From NCBI GenBank assembly GCA_902595805.1, contig CACJRM010000007.1:1-48419 (forward strand): 48,419 bases of DNA, given 5' to 3'. Origin of the DNA: an uncultured Alphaproteobacteria bacterium (GTDB taxonomy: Bacteria; Pseudomonadota; Alphaproteobacteria; HIMB59; GCA-002718135). Made by a program: the position numbers and the translations under genes. Of the stretch, positions 8,394-16,247 are shown piece after piece. Every line of letters begins with the position of its first letter. Positions within the stretch are counted from its first letter, which is position 1. The notes beneath the pieces were generated by a model. The model was not told where the DNA came from. It saw only the letters and a program-made list of their open reading frames with translations, and made no database searches.

Positions 8394-9127
8394 GATTAAA
8401 AGATAAAAAAATAATTGTGACTGCAGCAGCACAAGGGATAGGTAGAGCAACAGCACTTAAGTTTGCTAATGAAGGTGCTTCTGTCATTGCAACTGATATT
8501 AATGAAGAAAAACTAATTGAATTAAATAAAGAAAATAATTCAATAAAAACTCAAAAACTAGATGCAACAGATAAAAATGCAGTTGAAGAATTTTGTTCCG
8601 CTATTGACGTTGTTGACGTTCTTTTTCATGCTGTAGGTTTTGTTCATCACGGAACATTATTGCAATGTGATGAAACAGAATTTCATCGATCGATTAATGT
8701 AAATGTATTTTCAGCTTATTTAATGAGTTACAATTTATTACCTAAAATGTTGGATCAAGAAAAAGGAAATATAATAATTGTATCTTCTGCTGCGTCAAAT
8801 GTAAAAGGAGCACCTAACAGATTTATTTATGGTACGACAAAAGCTGCGCTAAATGGTTTTGTTAAAGCTCTTGCCGCAGATTATGTTAAAAATGGAATAC
8901 GCTGTAATGCAATACTCCCTGGAACTGTTGAAACACCTTCATGGGAAGGTAGAGTAAACATGGCCGATGATCCAAAAAAAGCTCGAGAGGATTTTATTGC
9001 CAGACAAGCTATGGGTAGATTGGCACAACCTGAAGAAATTGCTTCACTTGCAACTTATTTAGCAAGTGATGAATCAGACTTTGTAACAGGAACACTAAAT
9101 TTAATAGATGGAGGATGGACTTTATAA
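8390..9127 (+). CDS. 2-keto-3-deoxy-L-fuconate dehydrogenase (SDR family)
   Basis: This 245-residue short-chain dehydrogenase probably oxidises 2-keto-3-deoxy-L-fuconate to 2,4-diketo-3-deoxy-L-fuconate. The nucleotide motif TAAAQGIG (11-18) and Asp36 at the end of strand 2 (ATDIN) indicate NAD rather than NADP. The catalytic set is Ser133, Tyr147 and Lys151 (YGTTK). GFVHHGT and the GTVETPS segment match the DHRS6/BDH2-like subgroup, to which known bacterial KDF dehydrogenases belong. It is coupled to fucD by ATGA and to the hydrolase by TAATG. The family alone would allow 3-hydroxybutyrate dehydrogenase, but the gene order argues for the fucose step. Confidence 0.9.
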   Translation: MRLKDKKIIVTAAAQGIGRATALKFANEGASVIATDINEEKLIELNKENNSIKTQKLDATDKNAVEEFCSAIDVVDVLFHAVGFVHHGTLLQCDETEFHRSINVNVFSAYLMSYNLLPKMLDQEKGNIIIVSSAASNVKGAPNRFIYGTTKAALNGFVKALAADYVKNGIRCNAILPGTVETPSWEGRVNMADDPKKAREDFIARQAMGRLAQPEEIASLATYLASDESDFVTGTLNLIDGGWTL

Positions 9128-9975
9128 TGAAAACTTTAAGATACAGAATTGGTAAAGAAGTAAAACCAGGGATATTAGATACACAGGGGCAAGTTCGTGA
9201 TGCCTCTTCTTTGGTAAAAGATTGGGATAATAAAAATGTGACTATCGATAAGCTTAATGAAGTAAAAAAAGCTGACCTTGAGTCTTTACCTGTAGTTGCA
9301 AGTCACGATGGTATTGCCCCTTGTGTTTGTAAAGAAAGTATAGGTAAATTTATTTGTATAGGTCTAAACTATTCTGATCATGCTGAAGAAACAGGGCAAA
9401 AAGTGCCACCTGAACCGATCATATTTGCAAAAGCAACAAGTGCTGTAATTGGTCCAAATGATGATGTAGAAATTCCAAAAAAATCTGTAAAGTCTGATTG
9501 GGAAGTTGAACTTGGTGTTGTTATAGGAAAAGAAGCAAAGTATATTTCCGAGAGTGAATCACAAGCACACATAGCTGGATATTGTGTCATAAACGATCTT
9601 AGTGAAAGAGAATTTCAAATTGAACATTCAGGTCAATGGGTCAAAGGTAAATCATGTGATACTTTTGGACCTATTGGACCTTACTTAGTAACGACAGATG
9701 AAGTGCCTGATCCTCAAAATTTAAAGATGTGGTTAGAGGTTAATGGTAAAACAATGCAGGACGGTTCAACCAACACAATGGTTTATGGTGTAAACTTCTT
9801 AATAAGCTATCTAAGCCAATTTATGTCATTACAGCCAGGTGATATTATTTCTACAGGAACACCCCCAGGTGTTGGCATGGGAATGAAACCTCAAGTATTT
9901 TTAAAGGCTGGTGATATTATGAAGTTAGGAATTGAAGGCTTAGGAGAACAAAGACAAAAAACAATTCAGGCATAA
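9127..9975 (+). CDS. 2,4-diketo-3-deoxy-L-fuconate hydrolase (fumarylacetoacetate hydrolase family)
   Basis: This 282-residue FAH-fold hydrolase is predicted to split 2,4-diketo-3-deoxy-L-fuconate into pyruvate and L-lactate. The metal-binding acids are Glu126 and Glu128 (DWEVELG) and Asp157 (INDLSERE). The STGTPPGVGMG loop is near the C terminus and the GLNYSDHA segment at 79-86 is the usual active-site stretch. The frame opens earlier at 9115. I prefer ATG 9127 because it makes the TAATG junction with the SDR and gives the family-standard start MKTLRY. It shares one base with the lactate dehydrogenase gene, consistent with tight coupling of the last two steps. Confidence 0.9.
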   Translation: MKTLRYRIGKEVKPGILDTQGQVRDASSLVKDWDNKNVTIDKLNEVKKADLESLPVVASHDGIAPCVCKESIGKFICIGLNYSDHAEETGQKVPPEPIIFAKATSAVIGPNDDVEIPKKSVKSDWEVELGVVIGKEAKYISESESQAHIAGYCVINDLSEREFQIEHSGQWVKGKSCDTFGPIGPYLVTTDEVPDPQNLKMWLEVNGKTMQDGSTNTMVYGVNFLISYLSQFMSLQPGDIISTGTPPGVGMGMKPQVFLKAGDIMKLGIEGLGEQRQKTIQA

Positions 9976-11129
9976 TGTTTGGAAGCATCCATAATTGTCA
10001 TAATGTTAAAGACTTTAGGAATTTAGCTAAGAAACGACTTCCCAGTCCTATCTTTCACTATATTGATGGTGCTGCTGATGATGAAATTACATACAAAAGA
10101 AATACTGATGCATATGAACAATGTGATTTAATTCCAAATGTTCTAAGTGGAGTGGATAAAGTTGATATGTCAACCACTGTAATGGGACAAAAATTAGATA
10201 TGCCTTTATACTGTGCACCAACAGCTCTTCAAAGATTGTTTCATCACGAGGGAGAAATAGGTGTTGCAAAAGCTGCTGAAAAATTTGGAACAATGTTTGG
10301 AATTTCTTCTTTGGGAACAGCAAGTATTGAGGAAATATCTAATTTGGTAAAAACCCCAAAACTTTTTCAGCTTTATGTTCACAAAGACAAGGGGCTAAAC
10401 AAAGCTTTAATTGAGCGATGTAAAGAATCTAATTTTGAAGCAATGGCTGTTACTGTTGATACAGCTGTAGGAGGAAACCGTGAAAGAGATTTGTATACTG
10501 GCTTCACTATTCCAATGAAACTTAAACTTAATAGTGTTCTAAGTTTTATGCTACATCCAAAATGGGCTGTAGATTATTTTACAAAACCAAAATGGGAATT
10601 AAGCAATTTGAAAGATCACATTAGTGAGGGTACTACCGTTATGACTACTATAGGAGACTATTTTACTAAAATGCTTGATAATTCTATGAGTTGGAAAGAT
10701 GTTGAAAATATTAATAAAGAGTGGGGTCGTCAATTTGCTATTAAAGGTGTTATGTCTGTAGACGATGCAAAAAAAGCTGTTGATGTAGGCGCCTCAGCTA
10801 TAATGGTTTCAAATCATGGTGGTAGACAATTAGATGGTTCAAGATCACCATTTGATCAACTAGCTGAAATTGTTGATGCTGTTGGAGATAAAATTGATGT
10901 AATTTGTGAGGGAGGTATTAGAAGGGGAACACATGTATTAAAAGCTCTATCTCTTGGTGCAAAAGCATGTTCGGGTGGGAGAATGTACTTATACGCTCTA
11001 GCTGCTGGAGGTCAAAAAGGTGTTGAAAAAAGTTTATCTAATTTACGCAATGAAATTGAACGAGATATGAAATTAATGGGAGTTTCTAACGTAAAAGAAC
11101 TCACAAGAAAAAATCTAAAATTCAGATAA
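9975..11129 (+). CDS. lldD: FMN-dependent L-lactate dehydrogenase (alpha-hydroxy acid dehydrogenase)
   Basis: This 384-residue flavoenzyme should oxidise L-lactate to pyruvate and pass electrons to the respiratory chain. The active-site His281 and substrate Arg284 lie in SNHGGRQLDG (279-288), and the FMN-phosphate-binding GGIRRGTHVLKAL region follows. The N-terminal FHYIDGAADDE is typical of LldD. The family also includes glycolate and mandelate oxidases, but position directly behind the lactate-producing hydrolase (one-base TAATG overlap) makes L-lactate the best substrate. Together the four genes would convert L-fuconate to two pyruvates. No promoter is visible between it and the hydrolase. 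Confidence 0.9.
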   Translation: MFGSIHNCHNVKDFRNLAKKRLPSPIFHYIDGAADDEITYKRNTDAYEQCDLIPNVLSGVDKVDMSTTVMGQKLDMPLYCAPTALQRLFHHEGEIGVAKAAEKFGTMFGISSLGTASIEEISNLVKTPKLFQLYVHKDKGLNKALIERCKESNFEAMAVTVDTAVGGNRERDLYTGFTIPMKLKLNSVLSFMLHPKWAVDYFTKPKWELSNLKDHISEGTTVMTTIGDYFTKMLDNSMSWKDVENINKEWGRQFAIKGVMSVDDAKKAVDVGASAIMVSNHGGRQLDGSRSPFDQLAEIVDAVGDKIDVICEGGIRRGTHVLKALSLGAKACSGGRMYLYALAAGGQKGVEKSLSNLRNEIERDMKLMGVSNVKELTRKNLKFR

Positions 11130-11189
11130 ATTAACAACTTTCTTAAAAAAAATATTTATTCTAATTCAATTTTATTTTACAAATTTTTT

Positions 11190-11510
11190 ATGAATGATGA
11201 AATAGAGCCAATCTTAATAGGTGAAGTTGACGATATTGATGTTGGCTCGGTTGAAAATTTTGAATACGACGATGTAAATTATGCAATTTATAGACTTGAG
11301 TCTGGCTTTTTTGCAACTGAAGGAAATTGCCCTTGTGCAGAGAAAACTTTATTAAGTGAATCTAGTATTGAAGGTGAAGAACTGGAGTGTCCAACATGCG
11401 GAAATAAATTTAGTATTGTATCTGGAGACTCTATATCTGATTTAGAACAGACCCCACTAAAAATATTTGATGTTACAGAAGAAGATGGAAATCTTTACCT
11501 TAATATTTAA
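11190..11510 (+). CDS. MocE-like Rieske-fold small protein with four-cysteine metal site
   Basis: This 106-residue soluble protein has the length and pattern of MocE-family [2Fe-2S] Rieske ferredoxins (DDID near the N terminus, YAIYR, GFFATEG, then two metal loops). Rieske proteins bind iron through C-x-H and C-x-x-H. Here the loops read CPC (Cys47, Cys49) and CPTC (Cys67, Cys70), so both histidines are replaced by cysteine while the 17-residue spacing is kept. It may therefore hold a four-Cys iron or iron-sulfur site, or zinc. It is acidic, as expected for an electron carrier. It lies 60 bases after lldD and tail-to-tail (4-base overlap) with a dehydrogenase gene. No cognate reductase is in the window. 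Confidence 0.78.
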   Translation: MNDEIEPILIGEVDDIDVGSVENFEYDDVNYAIYRLESGFFATEGNCPCAEKTLLSESSIEGEELECPTCGNKFSIVSGDSISDLEQTPLKIFDVTEEDGNLYLNI

Positions 11511-12472
11511 TCAAAAATATTTAGATTTATAATATTACTTTTATTTAAGTTTTTACTTTTAGTTAAAAAATCAAAAACATTTTCACACGATTCCACTGAC
11601 ATTCTTTTTCTACATTCTAAAGTTAAAGCAGCGTTATGAGGAGTTAATAAAATATTATTTAAAGAAAAAAGTTTATGATTTTCTATAGGTGGTTCTTTTT
11701 CAAATACATCAACACCAGCACCAAAAATTTTTTCATTTTTTAAAGCTTCATATAAAGCGTTTTCATTAATTATACCTCCTCTTGCTGTATTAATTAAAAT
11801 CAAATTTGATTTAAAGGTTTCAAATTGATCAAAAGAAATCAAATTTTTTGTTTTTTCATTTAAAGGTAAATGGATACTTATATAATCAGCAATTTTAAAG
11901 CCTTCGTCTTTATTGATTGGAATACAGTTAAGATTTTTTATTTCTTCATCCGAAAGAAAAGGATCATGTACATAAACTTTCATTTCAAACCCACTACATC
12001 TTTTTGCTAAAGCTTTTCCTATTCGGCCAAAACCAAGAATTAAAATTTTTTTATTGTAGAGTTCAAAGTAGTTGGGAAGATTACCTTTTTCTTTAAATTT
12101 ACCTAATTTCACCAATTTATCTGATTCAAAAATATTCTTTGTCAAACAAAGCATCATAGTCATTACATGTTCAGCTACACTCGTTGCATTTGCTGTCCCA
12201 GTAATGGCCATAGCTATTTTATTATTATTTAAATATTCAGTATCTACATTGTCATAGCCAACACCATGTCTTGCAACAATTTTTAGGTTCTTTGCTTGAG
12301 AAAGTATATTTTTATTTATTTCTGCTGTTCTTACAACAATACCATCCACATCTCGTAATTTTTCAATTAGGTGATCTTCATCAATATTATTAGTAACAAA
12401 ATATTCAATATTATTTTTATCAAATATCTCATATCCACTTGGATGAATTTCACCAACAATCCCAACTTTCAT
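11507..12472 (-). CDS. NAD-dependent D-2-hydroxyacid dehydrogenase (phosphoglycerate dehydrogenase-like)
   Basis: This 321-residue protein reduces or oxidises a 2-keto/2-hydroxy acid. The Rossmann motif GFGRIG is at 147-152 and the catalytic triad is Arg231 (NTARGG), Glu260 (FEKEP) and His279 (LTPHNA). It lacks the C-terminal ACT domain of biosynthetic SerA, so it is probably catabolic. It is divergent from the IolD gene (100-bp spacer with a promoter-like element and an inverted repeat) and convergent with the MocE-like gene. A different member of the same superfamily lies on the other side of IolD at 14452. Substrate is unknown: hydroxypyruvate, glyoxylate or a sugar-derived keto acid are candidates. 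Confidence 0.88.
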   Translation of the reverse strand: MKVGIVGEIHPSGYEIFDKNNIEYFVTNNIDEDHLIEKLRDVDGIVVRTAEINKNILSQAKNLKIVARHGVGYDNVDTEYLNNNKIAMAITGTANATSVAEHVMTMMLCLTKNIFESDKLVKLGKFKEKGNLPNYFELYNKKILILGFGRIGKALAKRCSGFEMKVYVHDPFLSDEEIKNLNCIPINKDEGFKIADYISIHLPLNEKTKNLISFDQFETFKSNLILINTARGGIINENALYEALKNEKIFGAGVDVFEKEPPIENHKLFSLNNILLTPHNAALTLECRKRMSVESCENVFDFLTKSKNLNKSNIINLNIFD

Positions 12473-12485
12473 GAGATATTCTATA

Positions 12486-12501
12486 TTCTAAAATATTAGA
12501 A
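12486..12501. promoter_or_regulatory. Inverted repeat in the divergent spacer, possible operator
   Basis: TTCTAA and TTAGAA form a perfect 6-bp inverted repeat with a 4-base centre. It lies between the divergent hydroxyacid dehydrogenase and iolD genes, upstream of a TATAAT box. No regulator gene is present in the window. In AT-rich DNA such short repeats arise by chance, so this is tentative. Confidence 0.25.
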
Positions 12502-12512
12502 AAATAAATTGT

Positions 12513-12543
12513 TTAACTCTTTAAATTATTTTTTTAATATAAT
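12513..12543 (+). promoter_or_regulatory. Candidate sigma-70 promoter for the iolD transcript
   Basis: A perfect TATAAT box is at 12538-12543, 30 bases before the iolD start. The best -35-like element is TTAACT at 12513-12518 with a long 19-base spacer. The Shine-Dalgarno GAAAGGA lies just before the ATG at 12573. The -10 box is convincing; the -35 is weak. Confidence 0.35.
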
Positions 12544-12572
12544 AGTATCTATTTTTTTTGTGAAAGGAACAA

Positions 12573-14417
12573 ATGAAAACAATTAGAATGTCATGTTCAC
12601 ATGCATTAATTAAGTATTTAACTGTGCAAAAAATTTTAATTAATGGAAAAAAAGAACAATTATTTCCAGGTGCTTTCGGTATTTATGGCCATGGTAATGT
12701 TGCTTGTATTGGACAAGCTATGGAAGAATATCAAAATGAACTTCCTGGATACAGAGGTCATCATGAACAAAATATGGCACTAACAGGTATTGCATATGCT
12801 CGTGCTAAAAGAAGACAACAAATATTTGTTGCAACTTCATCTGTTGGACCTGGCTCAACTAATATGGTTACAGCTGCTGCAGTTGCTTTAAGTAATAGAC
12901 TTCCAATTTTACTTTTACCAGGTGATACATTTTCTAGTCGTTTTCCAGATCCTGTTTTACAACAAGTAGAACATTTTAATTCTCCTTCAGAAACTCAAAA
13001 TGATTCATTTAAATCTGTATCAAGATATTTTGATCGAATTACTAGACCTGAACAAATTTTAACATCTTTACCTCAAGCAATTAATGTAATGCTTGATCCT
13101 GCAGACTGTGGCCCAGCAGTAATTTCTATGTCTCAAGATGTTCAAGGAGAAGCCTATGATTATCCTGAAATCTTTTTTGAAGAAAAAATTCATGAAATAA
13201 GAAGAATTCATCCTGATCCAAATCAAATACAAAAGGCAGCCGATAAATTAAAACAATCTAAACAACCAATTATTATTTCAGGTGGAGGTGTTTTATATTC
13301 AGAAGCAGAAGAGGAAATTTCTGCTTTTGCAAAAAAACATAATATTCCTGTAACAGCAACTGTGATGGGTATTGGTTGTATGAATAAAGATGATCCCTAT
13401 TATATAAGTGCAATTGGTTGCTTAGGAGAAGGCTCATCTAATAACCTTGCTACTGATACAGATTTAGCACTAGCTGTGGGAACAAAGTTAGGAGACTTTA
13501 CAACTGGCTCTTGGACTAATTTTGAAAATGAAAATTTTCAACTTGTATCAATCAATACTTCTCGTTTTGATACTACAAAACATCGCGCTACTCCTGTTGT
13601 AAGCGATGCAAAAATTGGACTTCAAGAATTATCAAAAGCATTAGGAGATTGGAAAGCACCAGATAATTGGTACCAGCGTTCAATTGAGGAAAGAAATAAA
13701 TGGGATGAATATGTTGCCAAAGAAAGTGGACCAACAAATCAAGAATTACCATCCTATGCTCATGCTGTAGGTGCAGTTTATAGAAACTCAGACCCATCAG
13801 ATATTGTGGTCACTGCAGCTGGAGGGTTAGTTGGAGAAGTGGTTCAAATATGGAAACCTAAAGAACTGAATACTTTTGAAACTGAATGGGGTTTTAGTTG
13901 CATGAGTTATGAAATATCAGGTGCACTTGGAATCAAAATGGCAAAACCTGATCAGGATGTAATTGTATTTGTAGGTGATGGCTCATACCTTTTACAAAAT
14001 AGCGATATCTACAGTTCAGTTTTATATGATAAAAAATTAATTATAGTTGTTTGTGATAATGGTGGTCATATGGTTATTAATAGATTGCAATTGGCAAAAG
14101 GTGGGAATGAATATCTTTGCAATCTCAATGCTGCAAGAGCGACAAATGTACAGTTTGTAGATTTTGAAGCTCACGCAAAAAGTATGGGTGCAAATGGTGA
14201 GACTGTTAAATCTATTTCAGAATTAGAGGCCGCTTTCAAAAGAGCAAAAGAATCAGACAAAACATATGTAATTTCTATGAAAACTGATGGATATGAATGG
14301 CTAGAAGGAACTGCTTTTTGGGAAAGCCCAACACTTGAAGTGGATAATACCGAAGGTAAGAAATCAGCTCTTAACGAATTTTTAGAAGGAAAAAATAAAC
14401 AACGTAAGGGCGTATAA
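12573..14417 (+). CDS. iolD: 3D-(3,5/4)-trihydroxycyclohexane-1,2-dione hydrolase (IolD), ThDP-dependent
   Basis: This 614-residue enzyme opens the ring of the trihydroxycyclohexane-dione intermediate of myo-inositol breakdown. The start MKTIRM and the GIYGHGNVACIGQA segment are characteristic of IolD. The cofactor-activating Glu65 lies in RGHHEQNMA, and the ThDP/Mg motif runs from GDG (468-470) to Asn496 (CDNGG). Three domains (PYR, central, PP) are present at the expected length. No IolB, IolC, IolE or IolG-type gene accompanies it, so the pathway must be completed elsewhere, or the enzyme acts in a different cyclitol route. The ABC transporters and MocA-family dehydrogenase downstream fit cyclitol use. 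GlcV- or Xsc-type ThDP enzymes are less likely. Confidence 0.9.
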   Translation: MKTIRMSCSHALIKYLTVQKILINGKKEQLFPGAFGIYGHGNVACIGQAMEEYQNELPGYRGHHEQNMALTGIAYARAKRRQQIFVATSSVGPGSTNMVTAAAVALSNRLPILLLPGDTFSSRFPDPVLQQVEHFNSPSETQNDSFKSVSRYFDRITRPEQILTSLPQAINVMLDPADCGPAVISMSQDVQGEAYDYPEIFFEEKIHEIRRIHPDPNQIQKAADKLKQSKQPIIISGGGVLYSEAEEEISAFAKKHNIPVTATVMGIGCMNKDDPYYISAIGCLGEGSSNNLATDTDLALAVGTKLGDFTTGSWTNFENENFQLVSINTSRFDTTKHRATPVVSDAKIGLQELSKALGDWKAPDNWYQRSIEERNKWDEYVAKESGPTNQELPSYAHAVGAVYRNSDPSDIVVTAAGGLVGEVVQIWKPKELNTFETEWGFSCMSYEISGALGIKMAKPDQDVIVFVGDGSYLLQNSDIYSSVLYDKKLIIVVCDNGGHMVINRLQLAKGGNEYLCNLNAARATNVQFVDFEAHAKSMGANGETVKSISELEAAFKRAKESDKTYVISMKTDGYEWLEGTAFWESPTLEVDNTEGKKSALNEFLEGKNKQRKGV

Positions 14418-14451
14418 AAATAAATCTCTTTTTCTAAAATTTAAAAATTGT

Positions 14452-15480
14452 ATGAGTCAAAACAAGCCTATAATTTTATTAGATCCATATCCAAGAACAA
14501 TGGATCTACTTTTTTCTAAAGAAAATTTAAAATACTTAAAAAATAATTTTAAACTTATTACTGCTCCAAATAAAAATAAAAATAATTTTTATGAAAAAAA
14601 TTTACCAAAGGCAGATTATATCTTTGGGCAACCCAATTTACCTTCATCTTTAATTTCTAAGTCCGCAAAACTTAAAGCAATATTTAATGTAGAAAGCAAT
14701 TTTATGGACAATATGGATTATGATTATTGTTTTAGAAAAGGAATACATGTTTTAGCAACATCTCCTGTATTTGCTCAACCTGTTGCTGAAATGGCAATGG
14801 GTCTTACTTTATCGATAGCCAGAAGCATTCATATTGCTCATTCAGACTTTATTTCAAAAAAAGAAAAATATGGTGGCGCAATAAGCCAAAATAATTTTTT
14901 AATAAAAAATAAAACATTTGGTTTAATTGGATTTGGTGATTTAGCTAAATCACTTACTCCCATACTCAAAGCATTCTCTAATAAAATTATTGCTTATGAT
15001 CCTTGGATTCCTAATAAAGAAATTGAAAAATTTGATGTTAAGCCAACCAGTTTAAATTCATTACTCAAAAATGCTGACATCATTTATGTACTAGCTTCCA
15101 TTACTTCTTCTAATGAATCTATGATTAATAGCTCTAAACTTAAATTAATAAAAGATGGATCAGTGTTTGTCTTAATGAGTAGAGCAGCCATAATAAATTT
15201 TGATGATTTTTTTAATTTTTTAAAAAATAGAAATGTGTTTGCTGCTATTGATGTTTTTCCACAAGAGCCATTTCCTAAAAATCATAAATTAAGAAAACTC
15301 AAAAATGTAATTTTTTCTCCGCATAGGGCTGGCGCATTAGACAGTGCATTTAAAGAGATGGGTGAATTAGTAATTCAAGATTTAAAACTTATTACAAAAG
15401 GTCTGCCGCCTAAATTATGCAAAAAAGCTGAAAGAGAAACTGTTAAATATTTACGTTCAAAACCAGTTGATATTAATTAA
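14452..15480 (+). CDS. D-2-hydroxyacid dehydrogenase family protein
   Basis: This 342-residue member of the formate/glycerate dehydrogenase superfamily is only distantly similar to the one at 11507. The nucleotide motif GFGDLA (160-165) has Ala in place of the third Gly. The catalytic residues are Arg244 (SRAA), Glu272 (PQEP) and His291 (SPHRAG), so it looks active. It lies 35 bases after iolD and 21 bases before the ABC ATPase gene, all on one strand, suggesting one transcript. A role in reducing or oxidising a product of cyclitol or sugar-acid breakdown is plausible; the substrate cannot be inferred. Confidence 0.83.
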   Translation: MSQNKPIILLDPYPRTMDLLFSKENLKYLKNNFKLITAPNKNKNNFYEKNLPKADYIFGQPNLPSSLISKSAKLKAIFNVESNFMDNMDYDYCFRKGIHVLATSPVFAQPVAEMAMGLTLSIARSIHIAHSDFISKKEKYGGAISQNNFLIKNKTFGLIGFGDLAKSLTPILKAFSNKIIAYDPWIPNKEIEKFDVKPTSLNSLLKNADIIYVLASITSSNESMINSSKLKLIKDGSVFVLMSRAAIINFDDFFNFLKNRNVFAAIDVFPQEPFPKNHKLRKLKNVIFSPHRAGALDSAFKEMGELVIQDLKLITKGLPPKLCKKAERETVKYLRSKPVDIN

Positions 15481-15500
15481 AATTTATTTAAAAACACACT

Positions 15501-16247
15501 ATGTCAGATAACTTAGTACTAGAAGCTAAATCAGTTTCAAAATTTTTTGGTACTATCACAGCTCTTCAAAATGTAGATCTTCATTTAAATAAAGGTGAGG
15601 TTCTTGGTGTCGTCGGAGATAACGGTGCTGGGAAATCTACATTAATGAAAGTTTTATCAGGATTATATAAGCCAAGTGAGGGTTCACTTTTTTTTGATAA
15701 GGAAAAAGTAACTTTAAATAGTCCAAGAGACTCACAAAATTTGGGCTTAGAAATGGTATATCAAGATTTAGCACTAGCTGGTAATCTCCCTATCGGTGAC
15801 AATATTTTTCTAGGAAGAGAACCAACAAGAAAAGTTGGCCCTTTCAATTTTTTAGATCATAAAAAAAGAAAACAGTTAACGGAAGAGCATCTTGCAAAAC
15901 TTAAAATAAACGTAAAGAGTGCTGATCAAAAGGTTGAAGAATTATCAGGTGGACAAAGACAAGCAGTTGCAATTGCTAGAGCTACAGCTTTTAATGCAAA
16001 AATTGTATTGATGGATGAACCAACAGCAGCACTTGCTGTTAAAGAAGTTGGAAAGGTTCTAGATTTAATTTTAAATCTAAAAAAATTAGGTGTTAGTGTA
16101 ATAGTCATTAGTCACCGAATGGATGATATTTTTACTGTTTGTGATCGCGTAATGGCATTATTTCAAGGTACAAACTTTGCTGAGTCAGAATTAAAAAATA
16201 CTTCAAGAGACGAAGTGATTGGATGGATCATGGGGAAAAAAGATTAA
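15501..16247 (+). CDS. FrcA-like sugar ABC transporter ATPase (single nucleotide-binding domain)
   Basis: This 248-residue ATPase belongs to a ribose/fructose-type (CUT2) importer. It contains only one nucleotide-binding domain, as in rhizobial FrcA, instead of the fused double domain of RbsA. Motifs are Walker A GDNGAGKST (39-47), the Q-loop in MVYQDLA, signature LSGGQ (148-152), Walker B with MDEPT (171-175) and His205. It shares one base with the permease gene (TAATG). The order here is ATPase, permease, binding protein. It is a diverged paralogue of the ATPase at 21660. Confidence 0.95.
   Translation: MSDNLVLEAKSVSKFFGTITALQNVDLHLNKGEVLGVVGDNGAGKSTLMKVLSGLYKPSEGSLFFDKEKVTLNSPRDSQNLGLEMVYQDLALAGNLPIGDNIFLGREPTRKVGPFNFLDHKKRKQLTEEHLAKLKINVKSADQKVEELSGGQRQAVAIARATAFNAKIVLMDEPTAALAVKEVGKVLDLILNLKKLGVSVIVISHRMDDIFTVCDRVMALFQGTNFAESELKNTSRDEVIGWIMGKKD

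Noticed and set aside
11190-11510. Zinc-ribbon protein as the first reading of the C-x-C/C-x-x-C protein
   Set aside because: Overall pattern, spacing and length follow MocE/Rieske proteins better than any zinc ribbon, although zinc binding itself is not excluded.
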